Of a stretch of DNA of 64,000 nucleotides, positions 1 through 8,092 are shown in pieces. The notes beneath the pieces are model-generated. The model was not told where the DNA came from. It made no database searches and saw only the letters and a list, made by a program, of their open reading frames with translations. The translations under genes and the position numbers were made by a program. The DNA is from Flavobacteriaceae bacterium PS02338. GTDB lineage: Bacteria; Bacteroidota; Bacteroidia; Sphingobacteriales; Sphingobacteriaceae. The stretch is from positions 620,001 through 684,000 of the forward strand of contig JASCOD010000002.1 of NCBI GenBank assembly GCA_029959615.1. Direction: 5' to 3'. Each line of letters begins with the position of its first letter. The stretch's first letter is position 1.

Positions 1-611
1 TTACCCACAGCAAGAGAAAAATCGAGTAGTTGATCATAACTTAATTCTGTGTTATCAGGTTTTAATCGATCGTAGAAAATCCCCCCAACTCCCCTTGTTT
101 CGTTTCGATGTTTAATGAAGAAATAATCATCTGCTAAGGCTTTAAAACGAGGATAAAATTCGGCTTTAAACTCATCGCAAGCCTGTTTCAAGTGATAATG
201 AAAAAACCTCGCATCAGTTGGAATTACATAATGTGGAGTTAAATCAATTCCGCCACCAAACCAACGTGTTTGTTCATCCATTTCAAAATAGCGGATGTTC
301 ATATGGATAATAGGCACAAAAGGATTTTCTGGATGAAGAACAATAGAAACTCCAGTTGCGAAAAATTCATCGTTTTCTACTTTAAATGACTTTTTAACTG
401 CCTCTGGTAATTTGCCGTACACTGCAGAAAAATTCACTCCGCCTTTCTCAACTACATTTCCGTGTTGTATCACTCGCGTTCTACCGCCACCGCCGCCTTC
501 ACGTTCCCACAATTCCTCGTTAAAAACGGCCTTCCCGTCTGCTACCTCCAAGCCTTTGCAAATACTATCCTGAATTTGTTTATATGCCTCCGCAACTTTA
601 TCCTTAAACAT
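1..611 (-). CDS. hemF: Oxygen-dependent coproporphyrinogen III oxidase, 5' part (cut by left edge)
   Basis: Aerobic oxidative decarboxylation of coproporphyrinogen III to protoporphyrinogen IX in haem synthesis; a soluble cytoplasmic enzyme. About 203 codons are visible out of roughly 300 usual for the family, so the C-terminal third lies outside the window. Seen directly: the glycine-rich GGGGGRTRVI near residue 39, HMNIRYFEM, WFGGGIDLTPHY and NETRGVGGIFYD, all hallmarks of HemF and not of the radical-SAM HemN. Two in-frame ATGs (623 and 611) are possible; 611 is preferred because GGAGGA just precedes it, but a -7 element at 632-639 would allow either. The gene is separated from the SNF2 gene upstream by the 21-bp repeat array. 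Confidence 0.93.
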   Translation of the reverse strand, partial: MFKDKVAEAYKQIQDSICKGLEVADGKAVFNEELWEREGGGGGRTRVIQHGNVVEKGGVNFSAVYGKLPEAVKKSFKVENDEFFATGVSIVLHPENPFVPIIHMNIRYFEMDEQTRWFGGGIDLTPHYVIPTDARFFHYHLKQACDEFKAEFYPRFKALADDYFFIKHRNETRGVGGIFYDRLKPDNTELSYDQLLDFSLAVG

Positions 612-631
612 GATTTCCTCCATTGTATTTC

Positions 632-639
632 CAAATTTA
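632..639 (-). promoter_or_regulatory. Bacteroidota -7 element (TAAATTTG) of hemF
   Basis: TAAATTTG on the minus strand fits the Bacteroidota primary-sigma -7 consensus TAnnTTTG. It ends 8 nt before the ATG at 623 and 20 nt before the ATG at 611, so the leader must be very short. No clear TTTG at -33 was found. The assignment is by motif and position only. Confidence 0.5.
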
Positions 640-690
640 AGCTTAATGTAATGCTAAGCGAAAACGAATGTTAGATAGTACATTAGATTG

Positions 691-1026
691 ACATTTTGCG
701 GTTTAGGTAACCTCCGATGGGTTTGTGTAATGGTCTGTAGGTTATCTGGAATCCTACAGACCATTCTTTTTACCCTGCGAAGCCGTCTTTTAATGAAACG
801 ACGACCATCTGGAATGATCTGTCGAGTACTTGGAAAGGTCCGAAGGATTAATTTAATACTCTGGAGCATTCCGAGAAGGCAAGCGACCGTTCCAAAAGCG
901 CAACAGAGCATTAAAAAAGCGCAAAATATGATTAAGGAAAGGATAATTTCCCTTAAATTAAGGCAACGGAGCATTAAAAGAACCCAGCGGAGCATTAAAC
1001 AAGCAGAACGAATGGTTAAATAAGTG
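691..1026 (+). repeat. Array of 16 degenerate 21-bp tandem repeats
   Basis: Cut every 21 bases from 691, this stretch gives exactly 16 rows that align without gaps. The column consensus is about CWMCGRAGSRTTHHADKAAKG, and the best rows (901, 964, 985) share CGGAGCATTAAA-like cores while rows at 691-775 are more diverged. 21 is a multiple of 3, so the plus strand keeps an open frame (688-1023) that reads as heptapeptides of the type Q-R-S-I-K-x-x; the minus strand is also open over most of the array (995-654). There is no spacer structure. It lies between the SNF2 gene and hemF. Whether it is a basic heptad protein, a DNA-level element or both cannot be told from sequence. Confidence 0.85.
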
Positions 1027-1082
1027 TTTTAGAGGGTATAGAGTGGGTTTTACGGTTTACTTATTTGGTGTTATCACTCCTT

Positions 1083-4004
1083 CTAAATAAGCTTCAACAA
1101 ATCTTCTTTAGAGAGAGATTTAAATATAGAAGTGTCAGTTTTGATTAGGTCAGTGACCAAATCCCTCTTCTTCTCTTGCATCAGCATGATTTTTTCTTCA
1201 ATTGTATCTGGACAGATCAAACGTACTGCTATTACATTTTTATGCTGTCCAATGCGGTACGTTCTATCTATAGCTTGGTTTTCTACCGCCGGATTCCACC
1301 ATGGATCAATCAAATATACGTAGTCTGCTTCGGTAAGATTTAAGCCAGTTCCCCCTGCTTTTAAGCTAATTAGGAAAACTCTGTTTTCTTCCTCTTGCCT
1401 AAATGAGTTTACCACAGCTTCACGGTTTTTAGTTTGACCGCTCAAATAAGCAAAACGCACGCCACGTTCTTCTAACGCATCTTTTACTAAATTAAGCATG
1501 CCTACAAACTGCGAAAACACTAAAATTTTATGATAAGGTGCTTTGCTTTCTATTTGTTCCAGCAGTACATCCATTTTGGCCGAAGCATTTCCATAAAATG
1601 CTTCTTTGCTTAACAATGCTGGAGAATTACAAATTTGTCTAAGCTTGGTAATCCCCTGCAATACATGCATGCTGCTTTTAGTTAGCTCATCTTCCGAACG
1701 ACCCATCAAATAATCTCTAATTTCATTGCGACAACTTTCATAAATCTCCCTTTGCTTCTGCCCCATCTCACAGTAGATCACCATCTCTGTTTTATCGGGC
1801 AGTTCTTTGGCCACTTGCGGTTTCGTTCTACGTAAAATGAATGGCTTAATACGCTGTTGTAATTCCTCTGCCCTTTTACTGTCTTTAAATTGATCTATGG
1901 GTACAGCATATTGTTGCCTGAAATGCTCTCTGTTCCCAAGTAAGCCTGGACAGGCAAAGGAAAGCTGTCCATACAAATCGAATGTATTATTCTCTATTGG
2001 TGTACCTGTGAGCACTATTTTATTTCTAGATTGAAGCAAGCGAACTGCTTTGTAACGCTGTGCATCAGGATTTTTAATTGCCTGTGATTCATCTAAGAAA
2101 ATGTAATTGAAACGATATGCTTTCAGCCAAGCTATATCTGCCAATAAAGTTCCATAAGAAGTTAGTACGATCTGATATTTATCAAAATCTTTAAGTTGCT
2201 TTGTTCTGTTAGCGCCGTAAATGGTAGTCACTTTTAAGGTAGGTGCAAATTTCTTGATTTCTTGCTGCCAATTGAAAACCAACGAAGCGGGTACGACAAT
2301 TAAATTGGTATTCTTTTCTATCCTCTCTTGTTGAGAGAGAATAAATGCCAATACCTGAATGGTTTTACCTAACCCCATATCATCGGCTAAACAGCCACCA
2401 AAATTGAAAGTATCTAAGAAGTTTAACCAATTTAATCCTTCCTTTTGATAACCACGTAAAGTTGCATTTAGTGCTGTTGGTACTGCTGTTTCGTCGATCT
2501 GCTGGAAAGCCGCCAATTTAGAACGATATAATTGTAGACGTTCTTTAGCATCGATACTGAGCAACGCCTCTTCATACAATTCTTCTACTGCAGCGTAGCT
2601 GATATTCGGAGTGCGTAGTATCTCTTCTACCATTTCTCCAGCACCAAAGTAACCTTCAAATTTCCTCAGCCATTCATCTGGTAAAAGCCCCATGGTACCA
2701 TCATCAAGCTGTACAAATTTGCTTTTATTTCTGATAGATTTATGCAGGTGTTTTAAGGATACCGTCTGTTTATTAAATTGCACTTTGATTGCAGTCTCAA
2801 ACCAGTCTATACCGCTAATTACCTGAATAGAAATATTTGCTTTATAAGGACTTGCTCGATTATCTTTCAAACCATTAAAGCCTAAAATAGCTATCCCTTT
2901 ATTACGCCATGTTTCAAAGGCATCTAAAAACCACTCTGGCGAAAGGAAATGCTTACGATGGATATAAAAGCAATCTGCATTACGCTGCTCCGCAAATTCA
3001 ATAGCTTGTTCACTAAAATAGGTATGTGTCTTGGCAATATCAGTAATAAATTGTAGCTCTCGTTCTGTATCACGCAGTATCGTGAAGAGTTGTCCTCGTT
3101 TATCTTTAGCCTTTATTTGCTTTTGCGAGATGATCGGAATTTCGAGTGCTCCGTAGCGCATTACCGGCGTAAGCAATACGTAATCTTCCGATTCGGTTAA
3201 ATAGATCAACTGTTCATTTTCTAAATCAAAACCATGCTCTTCTATTTGTCTTTTTGTGGCTGGTTTAAGATAAGAGTATTTGACTTTAACTTTCTCTTCT
3301 AAGGCATTGAGGATATTCTCCTGGAAATTTTCATAAATATTACGTTCCAGTACCAGTTGGTTACGGTTCTGTTTGAAAAAATCCAGTAGAGAAAGAAAAT
3401 ATGGATCTTTAACGAGATATAAATGCTGTTTGATCTGTACAAAATATTGGTAACGAAGTTCTACAGTTTCTAGCGCAAAAGATTTACCATAGAGATGCAA
3501 TATCCCCTCTATTGCAAATTCATCTGCTCTTTCATCCACATTGAGTTCGAAATCTGGTTGCAGTGTGGCCAAATTCACCTTTATTACCGAACTAGCATTA
3601 ACCGTTGCCGAGACTTTTTCGTCATGTAGGTAAACGGGCAAATTTAAAGGATTAGCTACTATTGCCTTCAATGCTTCTATATCCGAAATTGACTGGCTTT
3701 CCTGATATTGGTTTTTAAACTTGCTCACTGCCGCAAAAAATTTTAACTCTTGCTGGTCTTCGGTCTTCCAAATTAGATCTAATGGGTCTATACCTTGAAA
3801 AGGGTTTTTCAATTTCCCCTGCTTGGTTTGCTCGGCGCTTACTAATTCTATAACCAAATGTCTGTAATGCCTATGTCTGCTAAATATCAGTACTAAGTTT
3901 GCAGCTGTGGTTTGATGTGTTAAACTATTGGGCTTTTTTTTTATGATGGGTAATAATTTATCATAATTGAGCTCACGTTTTATTTCATCTTCTTTTACCT
4001 GCAT
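1083..4004 (-). CDS. SNF2-family DEAD/DEAH-like helicase
   Basis: A 973-residue SWI2/SNF2 ATPase, expected to translocate on double-stranded DNA and remodel DNA-protein complexes, in the cytoplasm. The first ~480 residues carry no motif I recognise. The two-lobed ATPase follows: Walker A DDMGLGKT (Lys547), DESQ box at 638-641 in place of DEAH, LTGTPIENN near 666, then the C-terminal lobe with AYLSGQTKNR, LKAGGTGLNLT and DPWWNPAVENQAIDRTYRIG (about 905-925, motifs V and VI). All ATPase motifs are intact. Length and layout match the bacterial SNF2 proteins common in Bacteroidota. It appears monocistronic. The target is unknown. Confidence 0.93.
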   Translation of the reverse strand: MQVKEDEIKRELNYDKLLPIIKKKPNSLTHQTTAANLVLIFSRHRHYRHLVIELVSAEQTKQGKLKNPFQGIDPLDLIWKTEDQQELKFFAAVSKFKNQYQESQSISDIEALKAIVANPLNLPVYLHDEKVSATVNASSVIKVNLATLQPDFELNVDERADEFAIEGILHLYGKSFALETVELRYQYFVQIKQHLYLVKDPYFLSLLDFFKQNRNQLVLERNIYENFQENILNALEEKVKVKYSYLKPATKRQIEEHGFDLENEQLIYLTESEDYVLLTPVMRYGALEIPIISQKQIKAKDKRGQLFTILRDTERELQFITDIAKTHTYFSEQAIEFAEQRNADCFYIHRKHFLSPEWFLDAFETWRNKGIAILGFNGLKDNRASPYKANISIQVISGIDWFETAIKVQFNKQTVSLKHLHKSIRNKSKFVQLDDGTMGLLPDEWLRKFEGYFGAGEMVEEILRTPNISYAAVEELYEEALLSIDAKERLQLYRSKLAAFQQIDETAVPTALNATLRGYQKEGLNWLNFLDTFNFGGCLADDMGLGKTIQVLAFILSQQERIEKNTNLIVVPASLVFNWQQEIKKFAPTLKVTTIYGANRTKQLKDFDKYQIVLTSYGTLLADIAWLKAYRFNYIFLDESQAIKNPDAQRYKAVRLLQSRNKIVLTGTPIENNTFDLYGQLSFACPGLLGNREHFRQQYAVPIDQFKDSKRAEELQQRIKPFILRRTKPQVAKELPDKTEMVIYCEMGQKQREIYESCRNEIRDYLMGRSEDELTKSSMHVLQGITKLRQICNSPALLSKEAFYGNASAKMDVLLEQIESKAPYHKILVFSQFVGMLNLVKDALEERGVRFAYLSGQTKNREAVVNSFRQEEENRVFLISLKAGGTGLNLTEADYVYLIDPWWNPAVENQAIDRTYRIGQHKNVIAVRLICPDTIEEKIMLMQEKKRDLVTDLIKTDTSIFKSLSKEDLLKLI

Positions 4005-4032
4005 TCGTGTTTCTTATTGAGCAATAAAGATA

Positions 4033-4246
4033 ATGCTTTTGACTAGCACATTAATTAACAAACATTTCATTGTGCAATCTTCCACTAATAATAGTAAATG
4101 GACGGATGTAGGTACAGTAACCCTAAAGCAACAAATGGTAATTCTACAACACGCTTAGATTATAGTTTTACTGGTGGTGTAGGTGTAGGTAGGTAGATTT
4201 AGATGGAACTACTACTTATAGTGATCCTGTAATTGCTAAAAAGTAA
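4033..4246 (+). pseudogene. Decayed remnant of a secreted protein's C-terminal domain
   Basis: Three frames have to be joined to read this. 4033-4119 gives ..NKHFIVQSSTNNSKWTDVG; a shifted frame then gives NPKATNGNSTTRLDYSFTGG; and a third gives VDLDGTTTYSDPVIAKK followed by TAA at 4244. The order (xxFIVQSSxxxxxWTDVGTV ... YSFT ... VDLDGxxxYSxPVI) is what is seen near the C-terminus of many Bacteroidota surface proteins carried by type IX secretion (YYRLKQVDLDGK..YS..V). Frame breaks and stops show that it is dead. The intact gene is absent from the window. The family assignment is by pattern recognition. Confidence 0.55.
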
Positions 4247-4277
4247 AGCCGTTGAAGCTTTTTTTATCAAACACAAA

Positions 4278-4359
4278 TGTCATGTTGAGCTTTCCGATAA
4301 ATCGGAACAAGTAATCGAAACATCTTTTAAGAGTAATCTTCGACAAGCTCACACTGACA
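4278..4359. repeat. Imperfect inverted-repeat element (TGTCA...TGACA)
   Basis: Ends TGTCATGTTGAGCTT (4278-4292) and AAGCTCACACTGACA (4345-4359) are inverted repeats matching at 12 of 15 positions. An inner hairpin TTCCGAT-AA-ATCGGAA sits just inside the left arm. A half copy of the right end, CTTCGACAAGCTCACCCTGACA, occurs at 30173-30194. The rest of the 4005-4435 gap holds only this and the decayed remnant. It looks like a non-coding dispersed repeat of the host. Confidence 0.6.
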
Positions 4360-4435
4360 AACAAAAAAAGACGAAATTTAAATAGTTTCTAACTAGCGTA
4401 ATAAATAAAGCCCAACATAGTGCAACTTATAGAAG

Positions 4436-4885
4436 TTAAGGTTTTGTTACTTTAAAGACCAACCTATCTTTTTTATCAAACTTAATAGGAACTGTTGGAT
4501 CAAAATGAGGAATACCGACTGTCAATTTTATCAAACCCTCTCCCATAACCAAACTGTCTTTCTTCATTAAAAAAACTACAGGTTTACGTTTCCATTCTAA
4601 TTGGTAATGTAAATAATGGAACTCACCTATTAATGTATCTCCTTTTACAACTCCCTTAACTTGTCCCGAATCAACATTGTCACCTCCGTTACCAATTCTT
4701 AAAGAACCACTAAACATTTCCTTTGATTTATTAATAATCGCAATAGCGCTGTCACCCTTGTGAAAAGCGACATATTTGATATAGGTAAGTTGAGTGGGTT
4801 TATGAGATTTTCTGCCACAGCCTATAAATAATATTGATATAGAAAGAAAAAGACACTGCATGATGTTCGATTTAAAACTTGCCAT
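4436..4885 (-). CDS. Hypothetical lipoprotein
   Basis: A 149-residue protein of unknown function. The ATG at 4885 was chosen because it gives a short charged start followed by a hydrophobic run and a lipobox (SILFIGC), so export and lipid attachment are likely. An upstream in-frame ATG at 4930 would add 15 residues in front of the signal. The mature part is rich in beta-prone stretches with repeated K-G-D-T-L and K-D-S-L-V-M turns, as in small Bacteroidota beta-sandwich lipoproteins, but I recognise no named domain. No operon partner is evident. Confidence 0.72.
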   Translation of the reverse strand: MASFKSNIMQCLFLSISILFIGCGRKSHKPTQLTYIKYVAFHKGDSAIAIINKSKEMFSGSLRIGNGGDNVDSGQVKGVVKGDTLIGEFHYLHYQLEWKRKPVVFLMKKDSLVMGEGLIKLTVGIPHFDPTVPIKFDKKDRLVFKVTKP

Positions 4886-5022
4886 GATGCGAAAATACGG
4901 CAATAATATTATAAATGTGGAGATTAACAAGATAAGGTAACTATACTTCTTTTAGGTTTATTAATTGAAAGTAACCTATACTTAAAAGTAAAGCAATAGA
5001 AAAACATCATTTCCATGCAATT

Positions 5023-5490
5023 CTATTTATTTAGTTTGTAGATTTCATTACAAACAATTTCAATTTCTTTAATACTTTCTGCTCTTGCAAATAAATGTAT
5101 ATAGTGTTTCTCATTATTTACATCTGTTAGTTCAATAGGCTTGTTTATAAATTCCTTGCCATTATCTTTATTGAACATTGTCTTAAATAACAAACTTCTA
5201 TATTCTTGTGGAGTAAGATGCTGATGTCTTTCACCTCTCTCTATATGCTTATTATCACAATATGAGTATAATATAACATCGTTTTTGACAAGAAATGATT
5301 TAATGTGCGTAGTGAAAGTAAATAATGTTTTTGCGTTATTAATACCCTTATAATCTTCAATAGCTATTACAACTTCAATGATTTCCTTTGTTATTGTATC
5401 AGGTAACTGGATACTATCGAAGCTTGAAAATCCTAAAACATATTTATGACCTTCTACGGAATTAATTGTAATAGACTTGTTTATAGACAT
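5023..5490 (-). CDS. Hypothetical protein of two-gene cassette (possible DUF6169-like)
   Basis: 155 residues, no signal peptide or membrane segment. N-terminal half is beta-rich (ITINSVEGHKYVLGF ... IEVVIAIEDYKG), followed by FLVKNDVILYSYCDNK and an Arg/Gln-rich helix (ERGERHQHLTPQEYRSLLFK). That middle pattern (hydrophobic strand, Y-x-C-D, basic helix) faintly recalls DUF6169 proteins of Bacteroidota; I cannot confirm it. It starts 14 nt after the stop of a 43-residue basic small gene, so the two are probably co-transcribed. Small basic protein plus ~150-residue cytosolic protein is a layout seen in toxin-antitoxin pairs, but nothing catalytic is visible. Confidence 0.68.
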   Translation of the reverse strand: MSINKSITINSVEGHKYVLGFSSFDSIQLPDTITKEIIEVVIAIEDYKGINNAKTLFTFTTHIKSFLVKNDVILYSYCDNKHIERGERHQHLTPQEYRSLLFKTMFNKDNGKEFINKPIELTDVNNEKHYIHLFARAESIKEIEIVCNEIYKLNK

Positions 5491-5504
5491 TAAACAAACC
5501 TATT

Positions 5505-5636
5505 TTACTTGGACTTTTTGGCTTTATTTTTCGACAGCAAATCTCTAACTTTAGCTTCCTTATCAGCTTTAAGCTTATTCACCAAGGTTAAGAAGTCTTG
5601 AGAATTGTTTTTGATATGTAATGTCTTTAGTGTCAT
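5505..5636 (-). CDS. Small basic protein (43 residues), first gene of a two-gene cassette
   Basis: ATG at 5636, TAA at 5505; the product begins MTLKTLHIKNNSQDFLTLVN and ends in a Lys/Ala tail (KNKAKKSK). It is rich in Lys and predicted helical, with no Cys and no signal peptide. Support for it being real: a good Bacteroidota promoter (TTTG-N20-TATATTTG) ends 7 nt before its ATG, and the next gene follows after 14 nt in the same direction. Function unknown; size and charge would suit an antitoxin or a small nucleic-acid-binding protein. Confidence 0.6.
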   Translation of the reverse strand: MTLKTLHIKNNSQDFLTLVNKLKADKEAKVRDLLSKNKAKKSK

Positions 5637-5643
5637 TATGATA

Positions 5644-5675
5644 CAAATATAAATATTAAATAAATATCAAACAAA
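5644..5675 (-). promoter_or_regulatory. Promoter of the two-gene cassette (TTTG-N20-TATATTTG)
   Basis: On the minus strand, -33-like TTTG (5675-5672) and -7-like TATATTTG (5651-5644) are separated by 20 nt, within the spacing known for Bacteroidota. The -7 element ends 7 nt before the ATG at 5636, so the transcript would be leaderless or nearly so. Confidence 0.6.
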
Positions 5676-5693
5676 AAGACTGCCCGTTTTAAT

Positions 5694-5882
5694 TTACTTT
5701 TTTATTGTATCTAAAGCAATTGTATCTAGGTGGGTACTGTCTACAGCTTTGATATCCAGACTATCTGAAACTGCTGGACTATCCAATGTAAGGCTATCGT
5801 TTGAATTGCTCGAACGATCTGAACTACAGGCTGTCCATATTAGTCCTACTGAAGCTATTAATAACAAATATTTCCTTTTCAT
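5694..5882 (-). CDS. Small Asp/Ser-rich lipoprotein
   Basis: 62 residues: a clear type II signal (MKRKYLLLIASVGLIWTAC), then a mature part of about 43 residues dominated by Asp, Ser and Thr with a repeated L-D-S/T pattern (LTLDSPAVSDSLDIKAVDST). It has no recognisable fold and is probably an unstructured acidic surface or periplasmic tether. It is encoded just downstream of the FUSC gene on the same strand and may share its transcript. Confidence 0.72.
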   Translation of the reverse strand: MKRKYLLLIASVGLIWTACSSDRSSNSNDSLTLDSPAVSDSLDIKAVDSTHLDTIALDTIKK

Positions 5883-5945
5883 AACAAATTGAATGAGTTA
5901 AACTACAGCTATAACAAATCTAATTCAAGCTTGTTCTGCACTAAC

Positions 5946-7973
5946 TCATTTTTTAATAGCTGCCAAATAGCCGGATACTTCTAAAAGATTCAAAGGTTGC
6001 TCTCCCCAAGATGGCAAATCAATCTGCTGCTTTAAATCAAGTTGTTTGATATGAATTAAAGATTGCTCTAAGTTCTGTTCAATTATACTAGTGTCCTCTT
6101 CTGAAAGCAAGCTACTTCCTTGCTTTTGCAAACCTGCCAATGTCGCTGTAAGTACATTAAATTGGTAACTAAAAAGTTGAACGCGTTTAATTAGCGACCA
6201 GTTGAACTGCTTTTTCAAAGGCTCTTTTTGTGCCGCCTGTATGGCCTCGCTCAATGCTGATAAATGCTGGTGGCTTGATTTCCTTGCTAATCTTGCTTGG
6301 TGAACAGCATCCAAATCATGAGGTCTCAACTTAACTACAGCTTTGAAATAACGTAAATTGGCTTCAACTACTTCGTTTATTAAATGGCTCAATCTAGGAG
6401 CATTCCATATAGGAAATACAAAAGTGGCTCCCAAACATAACAATACGCCAATAATGGTAAATATAGCTCTATCGGATACTAATTTCCATAAATTACCATC
6501 ATAAACATTTAGACATAAAATTACAGCTACCGTAATGCAGAGAGCACTAACGCTATAAGCTATCCTGTTGAAAGCGAAGAAACCAAATAAACCGATGACG
6601 CTCACTATCAATTGAAAAGGAATAGCTGTATACTGGCTTAAACACCAACCAATTAGTAACCCAATAGCTGTGCCGCCTATACGCTCGGCATTGCGTTTCA
6701 TAGTTTGTCCGTAACTAGGCCTACTTACAATTACCATCGTTAACAACAACCAATAGCTATAATGCTCTTTAGTTAGCCAAGTAATTAATAACATAGCAAC
6801 CAAACATAACGCAGATAAACGTAAGGAGAAGCGAAATATAGATGAACTTAATGAAAGATGATTTTTTATGGCATTTGCTTGTACTGGTGTAAGGGTTAAA
6901 AAATCTTGATAACGTTCAGTATCTTCCTCTAATTGGTTAGCAGCTTTAGTTTGATGAATAGAAGTGATCAATGTATAAATCTCATTGAGATTGGCTATAA
7001 TTTGTTTCAATAGCGTAGTTTTTCCCTTCTCTAGCGTATTGGTTTTTAAAATTAATGTGGTATGTAAATCTTCAAATTGAGTGATAAACAATGGATGCCC
7101 CGGCTTAAGCAGTAAATTAGCCAACATTTCGATACTCTGCTGAATAAGTGGCAGCACACCTGTATTTTCGAATTGTTTACGTAAATAAGGATAGTCGTAA
7201 TGTACAGCACTTACTTGTTCATACAAATCAATCAAATTAATAGATTTTTCTAAGAACATTCCAGCTTTGGTATTCAATTGGCGGATTGCTTTACGATCGC
7301 TGAGCAACAACTGCCTCATCAATTCGTGACTATTTGCCAGTTTTAAATGTAGGTGCATATTATGCTGGTTAAATCCCGACAGGCTTACCTCTGGATTATA
7401 ACCTTGAGCCCTTAAGCGCAATAATGCAGCAGTTTCTCGCTCTGTTTGTGCAATTGCTCTGCGTAAAGATCGATATGGAAATACATAAATTTGTGTTAAG
7501 CTAATGAGGTAATACCAAACGCCGCCCCAAAAGATATAATTGCCGTAAAGTAGGACATCTTTAGGTTTTAATCCAATGGTAAAAGTAGCAAGGATAATTC
7601 CCATTAAGCCTATGGCTGCCATTCGTTGTCCCATTACTGCCGACATAGTCAGTAGAAACGTGATCACAACCACAACTACAATCATTAGCAAAGGAATTGT
7701 CGTACTCCAAGCTGTTAATACAGCGACCGCAGTAAAAATGAGTATACTGATCCAAGCTGCTTTAAATTTATCACTACGATTACCTGGCAGGTCAGTCATG
7801 CAGATCATTAAGGCACCAATGCCTACTCCTATTCCTGTTGTAGGCCAGCCTAAATTGTAAAAGACAACGATGGGCAATATTACAGACAAGGTATTGCGCA
7901 GGGCGTCTACCGTGTGTTCGCTAGTAAATAAGCGCTTTATTACTAATAATAAATTCTTAAAATAGTACCACAT
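5946..7973 (-). CDS. FUSC-family inner-membrane protein (YccS/YhfK-like)
   Basis: 675 residues from the ATG at 7973. Layout is that of FUSC (fusaric-acid-resistance-like) proteins: an N-terminal block of about five membrane segments (LGWPTTGIGVGIGALMICMT onwards), a long soluble helical middle (about 170-380), a second block of membrane segments starting near 385 with the conserved TMVIVSRPSYGQTMKRNAER, and a helical C-terminal tail. Likely role is export of aromatic acids or similar compounds; substrate unknown. A TTG 12 nt upstream is excluded because it lies inside the -7 element TACCTTTG. Confidence 0.88.
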   Translation of the reverse strand: MWYYFKNLLLVIKRLFTSEHTVDALRNTLSVILPIVVFYNLGWPTTGIGVGIGALMICMTDLPGNRSDKFKAAWISILIFTAVAVLTAWSTTIPLLMIVVVVVITFLLTMSAVMGQRMAAIGLMGIILATFTIGLKPKDVLLYGNYIFWGGVWYYLISLTQIYVFPYRSLRRAIAQTERETAALLRLRAQGYNPEVSLSGFNQHNMHLHLKLANSHELMRQLLLSDRKAIRQLNTKAGMFLEKSINLIDLYEQVSAVHYDYPYLRKQFENTGVLPLIQQSIEMLANLLLKPGHPLFITQFEDLHTTLILKTNTLEKGKTTLLKQIIANLNEIYTLITSIHQTKAANQLEEDTERYQDFLTLTPVQANAIKNHLSLSSSIFRFSLRLSALCLVAMLLITWLTKEHYSYWLLLTMVIVSRPSYGQTMKRNAERIGGTAIGLLIGWCLSQYTAIPFQLIVSVIGLFGFFAFNRIAYSVSALCITVAVILCLNVYDGNLWKLVSDRAIFTIIGVLLCLGATFVFPIWNAPRLSHLINEVVEANLRYFKAVVKLRPHDLDAVHQARLARKSSHQHLSALSEAIQAAQKEPLKKQFNWSLIKRVQLFSYQFNVLTATLAGLQKQGSSLLSEEDTSIIEQNLEQSLIHIKQLDLKQQIDLPSWGEQPLNLLEVSGYLAAIKK

Positions 7974-7982
7974 TTTCGCCCG

Positions 7983-7990
7983 CAAAGGTA
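7983..7990 (-). promoter_or_regulatory. -7 element TACCTTTG of the FUSC gene
   Basis: TACCTTTG on the minus strand matches TAnnTTTG and ends 9 nt before the ATG at 7973. This decides the gene start and predicts a leader of only a few bases. Confidence 0.55.
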
Positions 7991-8092
7991 AGATTTTTAG
8001 TGGTCAGTTTTCAGTAGTTAGGTATCAGTTACTACATACAGTTTTGGTAATTGGTTCAACTGGTTCAGTTGTTCTTTAGTCATTAGTTTTTT

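Noticed and set aside
691..1026. CRISPR array
   Set aside because: The 21-bp rows are contiguous and degenerate with no spacers, and there are no cas genes in the window.
7576..7860. Protein gene on the plus strand inside the FUSC gene
   Set aside because: It is an antisense shadow of the clearly coding minus-strand FUSC frame; its composition reflects the hydrophobic codons read backwards. Other such antisense frames (for example 47447-47734, 53450-53716, 54825-55163, 55197-55526) were rejected for the same reason.
7974..7985. TTG start for the FUSC gene
   Set aside because: The TTG lies inside the TACCTTTG promoter element; the ATG at 7973 is the better start.
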